From Sandaracinaceae bacterium (lineage in GTDB: Bacteria; Myxococcota_A; Polyangia; Polyangiales; Sandaracinaceae), in the NCBI GenBank assembly GCA_040218145.1, contig JAVJQK010000148.1, positions 22,424 to 86,423 on the forward strand: a DNA stretch of 64,000 nucleotides. Direction: 5' to 3'. This document shows, in pieces, positions 1-9,100 of this stretch. The notes under the pieces were generated by a model. It was not told the DNA's origin and did not search any database. It saw nothing but the letters and a program-made list of their open reading frames with translations. A program made the position numbers and the translations under genes. The stretch's first letter is position 1, and each line of letters opens with the position of its first letter.

Positions 1-2
1 TG

Positions 3-602
3 GTCATCGACGTGCCCGAGGAGTACGTCGGCGCGATCACGACCAACCTCGGCGCCCGCAAGGGGCAGATGACCAAGATGAGCAACCTCGGCTTCGGGCG
101 CGCGCGCCTCGAGTTCCGGGTGCCGTCGCGCGGGCTCATCGGCTTCCGCACGCAGTTCCTCACCCTCTCGCGCGGCACGGGCCTGCTCAACACGCTCTTC
201 GACGGCTGGGAGCCCTTCGGCGGCCCGATGCTCAAGCGCCCGAACGGCGCGATCGTCTCGGACCGCAAGGGCACCGCGACGCCGTACGCGCTCTTCCACC
301 TGCAGCCGCGCGGCGTGCTCTTCATCAGCTCGAGCGCCGACGTCTACGAGGGCATGATCATCGGCGAGCACAACCGCGAGAACGATCTCGACGTGAACGC
401 CACGCGCGAGAAGAAGCTCACGAACGTGCGCGCCTCCGGGCGGGACGAGAACGTGATCCTGTCGCCCCCGAGGCCCCTGTCGATCGAGAGCGGGCTCGAG
501 TGGATCGACCGCGACGAGCTGCTCGAGGTGACGCCGGATGCGCTCCGCCTCCGCAAGAAGATCCTGCCCTGCAACCGTCGCCCGAAGCGCGTCGCGAGCT
601 GA
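3..602 (+). CDS. typA: Ribosome-associated GTPase TypA/BipA, C-terminal part (5' end outside window)
   Basis: TypA/BipA is a translational GTPase related to EF-G that binds the 70S ribosome and helps assembly and stress adaptation. Only the last 199 residues are visible. The reading frame is open to the left edge, so the GTP-binding and beta-barrel domains lie outside. What remains is the EF-G domain V-like fold (start [17 protein letters not shown]) and the TypA-specific C-terminal domain. Diagnostic stretches are [36 protein letters not shown] and the closing [18 protein letters not shown]. The family C-terminus is intact. The next gene starts 40 bp downstream on the same strand. Confidence 0.95.
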   Translation, partial: VIDVPEEYVGAITTNLGARKGQMTKMSNLGFGRARLEFRVPSRGLIGFRTQFLTLSRGTGLLNTLFDGWEPFGGPMLKRPNGAIVSDRKGTATPYALFHLQPRGVLFISSSADVYEGMIIGEHNRENDLDVNATREKKLTNVRASGRDENVILSPPRPLSIESGLEWIDRDELLEVTPDALRLRKKILPCNRRPKRVAS

Positions 603-642
603 AACAGTTGAGCCCGGGCGCATTTGAGGTTAGACGGCAGCC

Positions 643-960
643 ATGGGGCTGAAGCACGAGATCCACCACGGCTTGGAGCCGGACCTGGCCAAGAAGGCCA
701 TCGACAAGGCCATGGAGGCGTACTCCGCGCGCTTCGCGGACTACAACCCGCGCTTCGAGTGGAAGTCCGACAGCCGTGGCGAGCTCGGCTTCAAGGCCAA
801 GGGCGTCACCGTCGACGGCTCGATCGAGATCGTCGGGTCGAAGATCCTCGTCGACCTCGACGTCCCGTTCCTGCTCCGCGTCTTCAAGGGCAAGGCGATG
901 GACGTGATCGACCGTGAAGTGAAGAAGTGGGTCGAGAAGGCCCGCAACGGCGAGATCTGA
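643..960 (+). CDS. Polyhydroxyalkanoic acid system family protein (PHA granule region type)
   Basis: This is a 105-residue protein that matches, by eye, the small polyhydroxyalkanoic acid system family (PHA_gran_rgn type) often encoded near PHA synthesis or granule genes. Recognisable parts are the N-terminal MGLKHEIHHGLEPDLAKKAI, a central aromatic/charged segment and the C-terminal VIDREVKKWVEKARNG helix. Its biochemical role is unknown. A weak promoter candidate (TTGAGC at 608-613, TTAGAC at 630-635, 16-nt spacer) precedes the ATG. Its stop is one base from the next start, so it is probably co-transcribed with the acyl-CoA-dehydrogenase-like gene. No phaC or phaP is in view. Confidence 0.75.
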   Translation: MGLKHEIHHGLEPDLAKKAIDKAMEAYSARFADYNPRFEWKSDSRGELGFKAKGVTVDGSIEIVGSKILVDLDVPFLLRVFKGKAMDVIDREVKKWVEKARNGEI

Positions 961-961
961 G

Positions 962-1882
962 ATGCGCCCCCTCGCGGTCCTGGAGGAGCTGCTCGGCTCG
1001 CCGGACCGCGCCGCGCCCGAGCCGCTCCGGACCGACGACGTGGCCACCTGGTGGGCCGCGCACCGCGATCTCGCGAAGGACTGCGCGGCGCCCTGGGAGG
1101 CCGCCGTCCGCGGAGGCGCGCGGGCCGACCGGCTCGGCTTCGCGTTCGCGGCGGGCTACGAGGCCGCGCTCTGGCGGCTCCTCCCGGATCACGATCGCAC
1201 CAAGTCCGCGGCGCTCTGCGCGACCGAGGCGGGCGGCGTGCATCCCCGCGCGATGAACACGCGCTTCGAGGGCGGCGGGCTTCACGGCGAGAAGACCTTC
1301 GTGACGCTGGGGACCCACGCCGAGGAGCTGCTCGTGCTCGCGCGGGAGGGAGGGGACGACGAGCGGCCCGCGCTGGCGCTCGTGCGCGTGTCGGCCGCCG
1401 CGGATGGCGTCGTCCTCACGCCGCTGCCCGCGACGCCTTTCGTTCCCGAGATCCCGCACGCGTCGGTGCGCTTCGACGGCGCGCGGGGCGAGCGCCTCGA
1501 CGGCGACGGCTGGGCCGACCACGTGCGCCCCTTCCGGACGATCGAGGACATCCACGTGCACGCCGCCTTCCTGGCGTGGCTCGTCGCCGCGGGGCGGCGC
1601 TGGGGCTTCGCGCCCGAGCCGCTCGAGCGCGCGCTGTCGATCCTGCTCGGCCTCGAGGTCCTCTCGCGGGCCGACGCGTCGGCGCCCGCCACGCACCTCG
1701 CGCTCGCGGGGGCCATCGACGCGACGCGCGGGGTGGTCGACGCGTGCGACTGGGATCGCGCGCCCGAGATGGATCGGACCCGGTGGGAGCGCGACCGCCG
1801 GCTGCTCGACGTGGCCGGCAAGGCGCGCGCGGCGCGACGCGAGAAGGCGCGCGCGAGCGGACTCAGCGGGAGACGGGCGTGA
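962..1882 (+). CDS. Short acyl-CoA dehydrogenase-like protein
   Basis: A 306-residue protein resembling the acyl-CoA dehydrogenase fold. The segment near residues 86-120 (ALCATEAGGVHPRAMNTR, then GGGLHGEKTFVTLGTHAEELLVLA) looks like the middle beta-domain that closes over the flavin and acyl-CoA. A C-terminal helical region follows. It is shorter than the usual roughly 380 residues, and I cannot place the catalytic glutamate, so activity is uncertain. The ATG lies one base after the PHA-family stop, which suggests a two-gene operon tied to fatty-acyl or PHA metabolism. The 3' end overlaps the convergent VWA-FHA gene by 20 bp. FAD binding and substrate are inferred from the fold only. Confidence 0.55.
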   Translation: MRPLAVLEELLGSPDRAAPEPLRTDDVATWWAAHRDLAKDCAAPWEAAVRGGARADRLGFAFAAGYEAALWRLLPDHDRTKSAALCATEAGGVHPRAMNTRFEGGGLHGEKTFVTLGTHAEELLVLAREGGDDERPALALVRVSAAADGVVLTPLPATPFVPEIPHASVRFDGARGERLDGDGWADHVRPFRTIEDIHVHAAFLAWLVAAGRRWGFAPEPLERALSILLGLEVLSRADASAPATHLALAGAIDATRGVVDACDWDRAPEMDRTRWERDRRLLDVAGKARAARREKARASGLSGRRA

Positions 1883-3188
1883 CCGAGGCCTCGAAGTTGA
1901 AGCGGGTCGCCTCGTCGTCTTCGCCGTAGCGGGTCACGTCCTCGGACTCCCACTGCTCGACGTCGAAGACGAGCTCGTGCTTGTCGATGCGCACGATGTC
2001 TCCCGGCTCGAGCGGGCGCTCCTCCGTCACGCGCTCTCCATTGACGAACGTGCCGTTGCGGGTGCGATGGTCGGTGATCCAGAAGGTGCCGCCGCGGAAG
2101 CGCACCGACGCGTGGCGGCGGCTCACCGTGTCCCGGTCGATGACCACGCTGACCACGTCCCGGTCGGAGGCCTTGCGGCCGATGACCGTCATCTCGCCGA
2201 GGTCGTGTCGCACGCGCCCTGTCGCTCCGGTGGTGTCCATCAGGTACGCCTTCGGCACGTCGACCGCCCGCCTCGGCGCGCTGGACGCGGGCGCCGCTCG
2301 GCGGCGGCGCATGAAGAAGAAGACGCCGAACGAGAGCGCGAGGAACGCGAGCGCCGCGGCGATGACCCAGGCGGGCGCCGCCGAAGAAGCGGGCTCCGCG
2401 CGCCCCCCCTCGACCGTCACGGGACCGTCGGCGCTCGCCGGCGCGTCGGGCGTCTCGGGCGCGGGCTGTGGCACCTCTGTCTGCGATTCGGCCGGCGCCT
2501 CCACGGGGGCGTCGGGGACGCTCGCCGCCTCGATGCGGTCGAAGGCCTGGTTGAGGGCGGCCGCCTCGAACACGCGCACGTACTCCCCGTCGGTGCGGCG
2601 CGTGACGCTCTCGATGACCCGGTAGTCGGCGTCTTCGGTGAACGCGATCCCGAACAGGCGCACGCCCGCGTCGGCGGCCGAGTCGGCCAGCCCCTCGGAG
2701 AGCCAGTCCTCGAGCTCCTCGTCGCGCTCCGCGTCTCCCGTGTCGACGCGGCCGTCGGTCAAGAAGACGATCGAGCGTCGAGTGCCCTCGCGGCCATCGG
2801 TCCGGAGATGGTAGAGGGCGCGCTCGATCGCGGCGGGCAAGTTCGTCCAGCGGCCGCGATAGGTGACCTCCTCGTCGAGCGCGCCCGCGAAGCGCTCCCG
2901 CGCGGCGTCGTCGGACGGCGCGAGCGGCACCACGAGGCGCGCGGTCTCGTCGAACACCAGCAGCGCGACCCGGGTGTCGGCCGCGCGTCGCTCGACGAAG
3001 CGCTGCACCGCGAGCAGCGCGAGGCTGTCCGGATCGTTGCGCCGCATGCTGCCCGAGTTGTCGACCACCACGACGACGTCCTCGGCCTCCTGCGCGGCCG
3101 GTCCGGCTTGGGCCTCGGCCGGGAGCGCGACGGCCCACAGGGTGGCCGTCCACACGCAGAAGCCGAGGAGGGCGGGGCGAGGCAGCAT
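1863..3188 (-). CDS. Secreted/membrane VWA domain protein with C-terminal FHA domain
   Basis: About 441 residues. The ATG at 3188 begins a signal peptide (MLPRPALLGFCVWTATLWAV, cleavage near AEAQA). A GTG at 3215 in frame would only add nine residues. Domains in order: von Willebrand factor A with the MIDAS motif DNSGSM near residue 40; a Pro/Ala/Glu-rich linker; one transmembrane helix (WVIAAALAFLALSFGVFFF) followed by RRRR; then an FHA domain with GRK, SRRHA and NGTFVNG. The VWA domain should therefore face the periplasm and the FHA phosphothreonine reader the cytoplasm. The Ser/Thr kinase gene ends 36 bp upstream on the same strand, so the kinase is the obvious partner. The metal-binding and phosphopeptide ligands are inferred. 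Confidence 0.85.
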   Translation of the reverse strand: MLPRPALLGFCVWTATLWAVALPAEAQAGPAAQEAEDVVVVVDNSGSMRRNDPDSLALLAVQRFVERRAADTRVALLVFDETARLVVPLAPSDDAARERFAGALDEEVTYRGRWTNLPAAIERALYHLRTDGREGTRRSIVFLTDGRVDTGDAERDEELEDWLSEGLADSAADAGVRLFGIAFTEDADYRVIESVTRRTDGEYVRVFEAAALNQAFDRIEAASVPDAPVEAPAESQTEVPQPAPETPDAPASADGPVTVEGGRAEPASSAAPAWVIAAALAFLALSFGVFFFMRRRRAAPASSAPRRAVDVPKAYLMDTTGATGRVRHDLGEMTVIGRKASDRDVVSVVIDRDTVSRRHASVRFRGGTFWITDHRTRNGTFVNGERVTEERPLEPGDIVRIDKHELVFDVEQWESEDVTRYGEDDEATRFNFEASVTPVSR

Positions 3189-3224
3189 GGCGTGAGGAGA
3201 GAGTAATCCCCCCACGGCCGCGCG

Positions 3225-4379
3225 TCAGGTCAGGCCGAGACGGAGGAGCAGGCTGGCCGCGAAGGCGAGCATGCCGGCGCCCGCCGTGAGGTAGGCGAGG
3301 TGGCGCGGGCTGACGACCGGCTCGGCCATCACCGCCGGCGCGTCGGTCGCGTACATCGGCCGGCCGCGCCAGACCTCGGTGGCCGCCCCGTCGTCGAGCA
3401 GGTCGTCGTCCTCGAGCAGGCCGAGCTCGTCGGGCACCCGCGCGGCGGAGAGGCGCGGGAGATCGATCTCCGTCTTGGTGACCTCGAGGCTGCGCCGCAG
3501 GTCGGCCGCGATCGTCTCGAGGCGTCCAGCGACCGCGCCGGCGTCGCGGGGGCGCTCCTTCGGGTCCTTCTCGAGGAGGGCCGAGACCAGGAGATCCAGC
3601 TCCGCGGGCACCGGCGCCCACGGCGCGGCCTGCCGGAGCCTCGGGGCGGGGCGGGTGACCTGCGCGCGGAGCGTCTCCATCGGGTCGCCCGTCTTGAAGG
3701 GCGGCTCCCCCACGATCATCTCGAAGATCAGCAGGCCCAGGGCGTAGAGGTCGGTGGTCGGGCCGAGCGGCTTCCGGGTGGCGGCCTCCGGGCTCATGTA
3801 GACCGGCGTCCCGAGCACGCGGTTGACCCCCGTCAGCGGCTCCCACTCGTCCTCGTCGTCGACCAGCTTGGCGATCCCGAAGTCGAGCACCTTGACCGTT
3901 CCGTCCTCGCACAGGAAGACGTTGGCGGGCTTCAGATCCCGATGCAGCACGCCGGCCTCGTGCGCGGCGCGCAGCCCCTTGGCGATGTCGGCCGCGATGC
4001 GCAGCGCCTCGGTCAGCGGCAGCTGCGGGCCCCGCGAGAGCCGCTCGAGCAGGCTCTCTCCCTCGAGCTTCTCCATGGCGATGTAGTGCTCGCCGCGGTC
4101 GGACCCGAAGTCGAAGAGCGTGACCACGTGCGGGCTGTGGATCCGCCCGGCCGCGCGCGCCTCGCGGGCGAAGCGCTGGGCGGTCACCGCGTCGGTCCGC
4201 CGGTCGGGGCGGATCACCTTCAGCGCCACCCTCCGGTCCAGCCCGATCTGCTCCGCCACGTAGACCTTGCCGATCCCCCCCTGTCCGAGCAGGCCCAGCA
4301 CCTGGTAGCGACCCGCCACCGTGCGTCCGCTGAGGGTCTGCTGCGCCGGGAGCCGCCAGTCGGAGGGTTCGTGCGTCAT
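3225..4379 (-). CDS. Membrane-anchored serine/threonine protein kinase (Pkn-type)
   Basis: A 384-residue Hanks-type kinase. The frame is open far upstream, but homology starts only after the ATG at 4379 (MTHEPSDWRLPAQQ), which I take as the start. Visible motifs: glycine loop LLGQGGIGKVYVA, catalytic lysine in VALKVI, HRDLKPANV near residue 145, DFG near 168, and the activation-segment end GTPVYMSPE. A juxtamembrane linker leads to a single C-terminal helix (HLAYLTAGAGMLAFAASLLL), so the kinase is cytoplasmic and tail-anchored with almost nothing outside. All catalytic residues are present. It is followed after 36 bp by the VWA-FHA gene and preceded by a UspA gene, a likely signalling cassette. 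Substrate is unknown; the FHA protein is the inferred reader. Confidence 0.93.
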   Translation of the reverse strand: MTHEPSDWRLPAQQTLSGRTVAGRYQVLGLLGQGGIGKVYVAEQIGLDRRVALKVIRPDRRTDAVTAQRFAREARAAGRIHSPHVVTLFDFGSDRGEHYIAMEKLEGESLLERLSRGPQLPLTEALRIAADIAKGLRAAHEAGVLHRDLKPANVFLCEDGTVKVLDFGIAKLVDDEDEWEPLTGVNRVLGTPVYMSPEAATRKPLGPTTDLYALGLLIFEMIVGEPPFKTGDPMETLRAQVTRPAPRLRQAAPWAPVPAELDLLVSALLEKDPKERPRDAGAVAGRLETIAADLRRSLEVTKTEIDLPRLSAARVPDELGLLEDDDLLDDGAATEVWRGRPMYATDAPAVMAEPVVSPRHLAYLTAGAGMLAFAASLLLRLGLT

Positions 4380-4528
4380 GGTGTGAGCTTCCGCAACAGC
4401 CGTGCCACGATCCGGACGGGCGAAACGGCCGCGTTCGGGCCCCGGGAGGGGTCGATCCACCCCGGAGATCGGAACACCGGATGCGGTCGGTGGCCAGCCA
4501 GGCGGCCGGTGCTCGCGCCCTCGGCGCG

Positions 4529-5305
4529 TCAGGCGACGGGCACGCTGAGCACCGGACAGCGGCTGCTCCGCAGGACGCGCTCGGTGTGGCTGCCCGCGAT
4601 GACGTCGCCCACCGAGTCGTGTCCGCGCGTGGCCATGACGACGAGGCTCACGCCCTCCGCCTCCTTCGCCAGCGCCGCCTCGAGCGGCGCGTCCACGGTC
4701 CGCCGGATCCAGGTCCAGCCCGGGCGCTCCGGGGTCTCGGGCCACTCCGTGGGCGCGCCGACCCGCAGGAGGTGGATCTCGGCCTGCTCCACGCCGGCCA
4801 TGTCCAGGATCCACGCCGCGCGCTCCACCGCCTGAGCCGCCTCCTCCGCGTCGCCGATGGGGACGAGGACGCGCCGCAGATCGATCGACCCCGAGGCCTC
4901 GTCCACGAAGCCCTTCACGTCGGTGCGGAGCAGGAGCGAGGGGACCCGCAGGTTGTTCGCGATCCCCTCCGCGTAGCTCTCGTGCAGGATTCGCGCGATC
5001 GGACTGCGGTCGTGCGTGGCGGCCACGATCAGGTCGGGGGCGAGCCCACGGAGCGCGTCGAGCACCGCGTCCGAGGTGTCCTCGAGGCAGCAGTCGGCCA
5101 CGAGCCGCTCGTAGGTGAGCCCGCCGTCGTCGCCCCAGCGCGACAGGAGCGCGCCAGCGTCGGGCATGCGGGCCGCGAAGCTGGGATCGTCGCCCGCGTG
5201 GACGGACACGAGCCTCGCGCCGGCCCGACGAGCGAGCGCGGTAGCGTGCGCGAAGGCGAGGTGTTCGTCGCTCGACGCGTTGGTGGGGTGGGCGATCGTG
5301 GTCAT
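4529..5305 (-). CDS. Tandem-domain universal stress protein
   Basis: A 258-residue protein with two UspA folds in tandem, instead of the usual single ~140-residue domain. The first begins MTTIAHPTNASSDEHLAFAH and contains DLIVAATHDRSP. The second begins RRVLVPIGDAEEAAQAV and ends with the nucleotide-binding signature MATRGHDSVGDVIAGSHTE, then RCPVLSVPV. The glycine-rich ATP-binding motif is clear only in the second half, so the first may be degenerate. The ATG at 5305 has a good GAGGAGAGAG ribosome binding site. It lies upstream of the Ser/Thr kinase gene with a 149-bp gap. Family members are cytoplasmic stress or energy-status sensors; a direct link to the kinase is inference. Confidence 0.9.
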   Translation of the reverse strand: MTTIAHPTNASSDEHLAFAHATALARRAGARLVSVHAGDDPSFAARMPDAGALLSRWGDDGGLTYERLVADCCLEDTSDAVLDALRGLAPDLIVAATHDRSPIARILHESYAEGIANNLRVPSLLLRTDVKGFVDEASGSIDLRRVLVPIGDAEEAAQAVERAAWILDMAGVEQAEIHLLRVGAPTEWPETPERPGWTWIRRTVDAPLEAALAKEAEGVSLVVMATRGHDSVGDVIAGSHTERVLRSSRCPVLSVPVA

Positions 5306-5603
5306 GGGCTCTCTCCTCGGGGCTACGGGTGCACGCCGCCGCGTGCCGAGGCGTCGGAGCGCGAGGTGCGCACGCCGACGAACACCGCAAGTCGCGGACC
5401 AGCCGAGCAACCCGCGTGGGGAGGGGCAGATAGGCTCTCGGCGGAGGCTCCACGGCGTCCCGGTGGTGCAGCCCCCGTTGCGTGTCGTTTCAGAGATCTC
5501 GCGCCGACCCGGCCACCACACGACGAGCTCGCCGAGGGCCGTCCGCGGAGGACGACGTTTTCGCTTGCGCGAGATCGCCGCTCGCGCCTCACGATGCGGG
5601 CAG

Positions 5604-6179
5604 ATGTTCTTCCTCCGACCTCCGACCGACGAGCGGATCTTCGAGCTCCTGCGGGGGCTCGAGGGGGCCGAGCTCACCTACCTGGATCAGGGGATCACGC
5701 GCGAAGACCTCGAGGCGGCGCCGCCGGGTTTTCGCCTCGATCGCTACGGGACCGAGCTCGGGCGGGGGCGGGCCCTGTTCGAGCGGGCGTGCGCCGCGCT
5801 CTCGCGCATCGAGAACTACCCGCGCTCGTTCACGCGCATCGTGCGCGGACCTGGCGAGCTCGCGCCGGGATCGATGTTCGCGACGCTCGCGTTTCACTTC
5901 GGGTTCGTCTCGGCGCACCCATGTCGGGTCCTCTACTTGCAGCGAGAGCGCGACCGGTTCGCGTTCGGCTTCGGGACGCTGCCGGGACACGCCGAGAGCG
6001 GCGAGGAGCGCTTCCGGGTGTCGATCGTCGACGACGTCGTCCGCTACGACGTGCAGGCCTTCTCGCGCCCGCACGGCTTCTGGTCACGCCTGGGGGCGCC
6101 CGTCGCTCGCTTCTATCAGGTCCGCTTCCAGCGCGAGACGGTGGAGACGATGCGCGCGCTCTGCGCCGAGCCCGCGTGA
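5604..6179 (+). CDS. DUF1990 family protein
   Basis: A 191-residue protein of the DUF1990 family. Characteristic segments are LTYLDQGITREDLEAAPPG, then GRGRALFERA, the FGFGTLPGHAESGEERF block that defines the family, and RYDVQAFSRPHGFWSRL. The fold is a lipid-binding-like beta barrel in related proteins, but no function is established. The frame extends about 490 bp upstream without recognisable homology and through the divergent UspA gene, so the ATG at 5604 is chosen. It converges with the large kinase gene, whose stop lies two bases away. Upstream, 5306-5603 carries the outward UspA start region and nothing else I can identify. Confidence 0.85.
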   Translation: MFFLRPPTDERIFELLRGLEGAELTYLDQGITREDLEAAPPGFRLDRYGTELGRGRALFERACAALSRIENYPRSFTRIVRGPGELAPGSMFATLAFHFGFVSAHPCRVLYLQRERDRFAFGFGTLPGHAESGEERFRVSIVDDVVRYDVQAFSRPHGFWSRLGAPVARFYQVRFQRETVETMRALCAEPA

Positions 6180-6181
6180 GG

Positions 6182-9100
6182 CTACCGGCACGGATGGTGG
6201 GCGGGCGGAGCACGGAGCTGCAGGCGGCCCGCGGCCCACACCAGCGCGCTCTCCCCCCAGAGGAGCTGCAGCGCGCGGCATCGGCCTCCCGAGAGGGCGG
6301 GTGTGTGGAGGGCGAGTCGATCGCCGAGCTCGCTGAAGACGTGCAAGTCGTCTCCGTCGCGGGTCGCTGCGACCACCGCGCCGTGGAGGCGCGCGCCGCG
6401 TAGACGCTCCAGCCGCTCGACGTCCCACAAGCCCACGACGCCGTTGGCGAAGCCCACGACGAGCGTCCCGCCGGGGCCTTCGGCGACGAGCGTGACGGGG
6501 ACGGTCTCCGTGTTCGGCAGCCGCAGCGCGCCGTCGTCACGCGTGACCGCGCCGTCCTCGGCCCCCGACCATCGGCGGCCCTCGAGCACGGCCGAGAGCG
6601 TCTGCGCGCTCGAGTCGGCCGCCTCGGCCTCGTCGCGTCGCCACAGGGGCGCGCCCGACGCCACGTCCCAGAGGCGCAGCGTCGCGTCGTCGCTGGCGGT
6701 CAGGGCGCGTCTCCCGCCATCGACGAAGGTGATCGCGTTGACCTCTCCCCGGTGGCCGTCGAGCAGGGTGGGGGGACCCGCGCCGTCCCAGATCCTGGCC
6801 CGGTCGTCCGCGCTCGCGACCCCCACCGCGGCGCCGTGCACCGCGACCGAGTAGGCGCGCGCGCCCGCCTGGTGGCGCGCCGTGGCCTCTCCCGACCCCG
6901 GATCGACCGCCCAGACGCCGCCCATCAGATCGGTGGCCAGGAGCACCTCGTCCCGGGCGTGCCACGTCAGGTCCAGGAGATCCGCCGGGAGCGTGGCCAG
7001 AGGGCGCGCGGCTCCGTCGAGGACGATCGAGATCTGCGGTCCCGCGGCGACGGCCCAGCCCGGCCCCGGCGTGGGGGCGATGCCTCGCAGCGCGGCGCCG
7101 GCCACCGGCACCACGCCCTCGATCAGCCCGCTCGAGAGGCCGCAGGTGTAGAGGGAGCCCCCGCTGCTGCCCGCGTAGACGCGGTCCCCGTCCAGCGCGA
7201 GGCTGAAGAGGAGCCCCCGGTTCGTGGCGAAGGACTGGGTGCGCGCGAGGCTCGGGAGAGCGAAGCGCGTGACGGAGTGCCCGTGGCTGACGAGCAGGGC
7301 GTCGTCGGTCGCGATGAGCCTCCGCGCGTCCACCCCGAAGTCCACGCGGCGCAGGTGCCGACCGGTCGAGAGCTCGAAGACGTGCAACGAAGACTGCGTG
7401 CCCATGAACGCGAGGTCGTGCCGGGGCGCCGCGGCGACCGAGAGGCCGAGCCGGTCGGGCGGCGCCTCGCGGTGTGGGGCCAGCAGCCGATCGCGGTGGA
7501 AGACGAAGACCCCGGACGCCGCGGTGGTGACGGCCACGAGGCGCGCGCCCACGTCCGCCGCCACGAGGAGGCTCCCGTCGACGTCACGCGGCGAGCCGGC
7601 GGTGTCTCCCTCGCGCAGCACGTACAAGCCCGGGCCGCAGCCCGCGAGGACCGTCCCGGGGGCGAGCCACCGCGCGAAGCGACAGTCTCCCTCGAGCGGC
7701 CAGCGCGCGACGACGCGTCGGGCGCCGGGGTCGTACACCGCGATCACGCTCTGTGACGTGGCGAGCGCGAGCCGGCCGTCCGTGCCCACGTCGATGGCGC
7801 GCACGTCGAGGCCCACCGGCTCCGCGTGGAGGACCTCCCCGTCAGCGGCGAGCGCGACGAGGCGGCCCTCCGTGTCGCTCAGCCACAACTCGCCGTCGGC
7901 CCCGCGGGCCAGGCTCGCGCTCCCGCCGAGCGTCGGACCGAACGCCTCTGCCTCGCCCCGACCGTCGAGCCTCACCCGGAGCGCGGGCTCGCGCACGCGC
8001 CCGATCAGCGCGCGATCCCCGACCACCACGAGCGAGCGCGGGCTCCGCTGACGGACGCCCTGCGCGATCACCCGCGTGCGCTCGCCCTGCGTGACCCGGA
8101 GCGCGCCGCCCCAGTCGACGCTCACGATCGCCCCGTCGTCGGTCAGGGCGAGCGCGGTCACCTGGTCCTCGTGCTCGACCACGCCCTCCACCTCGCCCGT
8201 CCGGGTGTCGACGCGCAGCACCCGGCCCGTCTGGCTCGCCAGGTAGACGGCGCTCTCCCCGGCGTCGAGGGCGGCTTCGTAAGCCACGCCTCCGAGCTCA
8301 CGGTGGAACGAGAGTGGGTCGTCGCGCATCTCGTCCACGAGCGCACGAGCGGTGAGGTCGTCGTCGGACTCGAGCGCTGCGCGCGCCATCGCGAGGGCCC
8401 GGAGCGGGTCGCCGCGCAGGTACTGGCCCCGCGCGCCCGCCGACAGGAGGCGGACCCGATCGCGCTCGGTGCGCGCCCGCGCCTCGGCCTGCGTCCGCGC
8501 GCGCTCGTCCAGCGCCCACACGCTGACGAGGCCGGCGAGGACGACCAGCACGGCGGCGAGCGCGAGCACGGCGCGTCGGATCCGCCGCTGCCGTACGGCT
8601 CGCGCGCGAGCCGCGACCGAGCGCGTCACCAGGCGCCGCGCCTCCTCGGAGAGCCGGTCCGGGAGCGAGGCGAGCGCGCGCTCGCCGTCTCGCAGGGCAT
8701 CCCCGCTCAGCAGGCCGTCGTCGGTCGCGCCGCTCGCGATCCACTGCTGGGCCGCCAGCTCGAGCTCCCGCAGCCGGACGAACGCGACGTCCGACTCCTC
8801 GAGCCAGCGGCGCAGGCGGGGCCACGAGTCGAGCAAGGCCTCGTGCGCGAGCGCGACGAGGTCGGACTCGTCCCGCTGCAAGAGCCCCTCCTCGAGCAGC
8901 CGATCGAGCAGCGGCAACGCCTGCAGCCCGAGCTCCTCCGCGAGCTCTTCGGCCGCCACCTGCGCGAGGCGCCGCTCCTGGGTGACGAGCCGGAGCAGCA
9001 GGCGTCGCGTCAGCTCGAGGCGCGGCTTGTCGAACGCGTCGATCACGCGGTCGGCGTGCGTCGCGAGCGCTCGGCTCGGGTCGGAGAGCGCGTCGGTGAC

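Noticed and set aside
4380..5453. Upstream extension of the Ser/Thr kinase frame through the UspA gene
   Set aside because: No kinase-family sequence before the ATG at 4379; the DNA is accounted for by uspA on the same strand in another frame.
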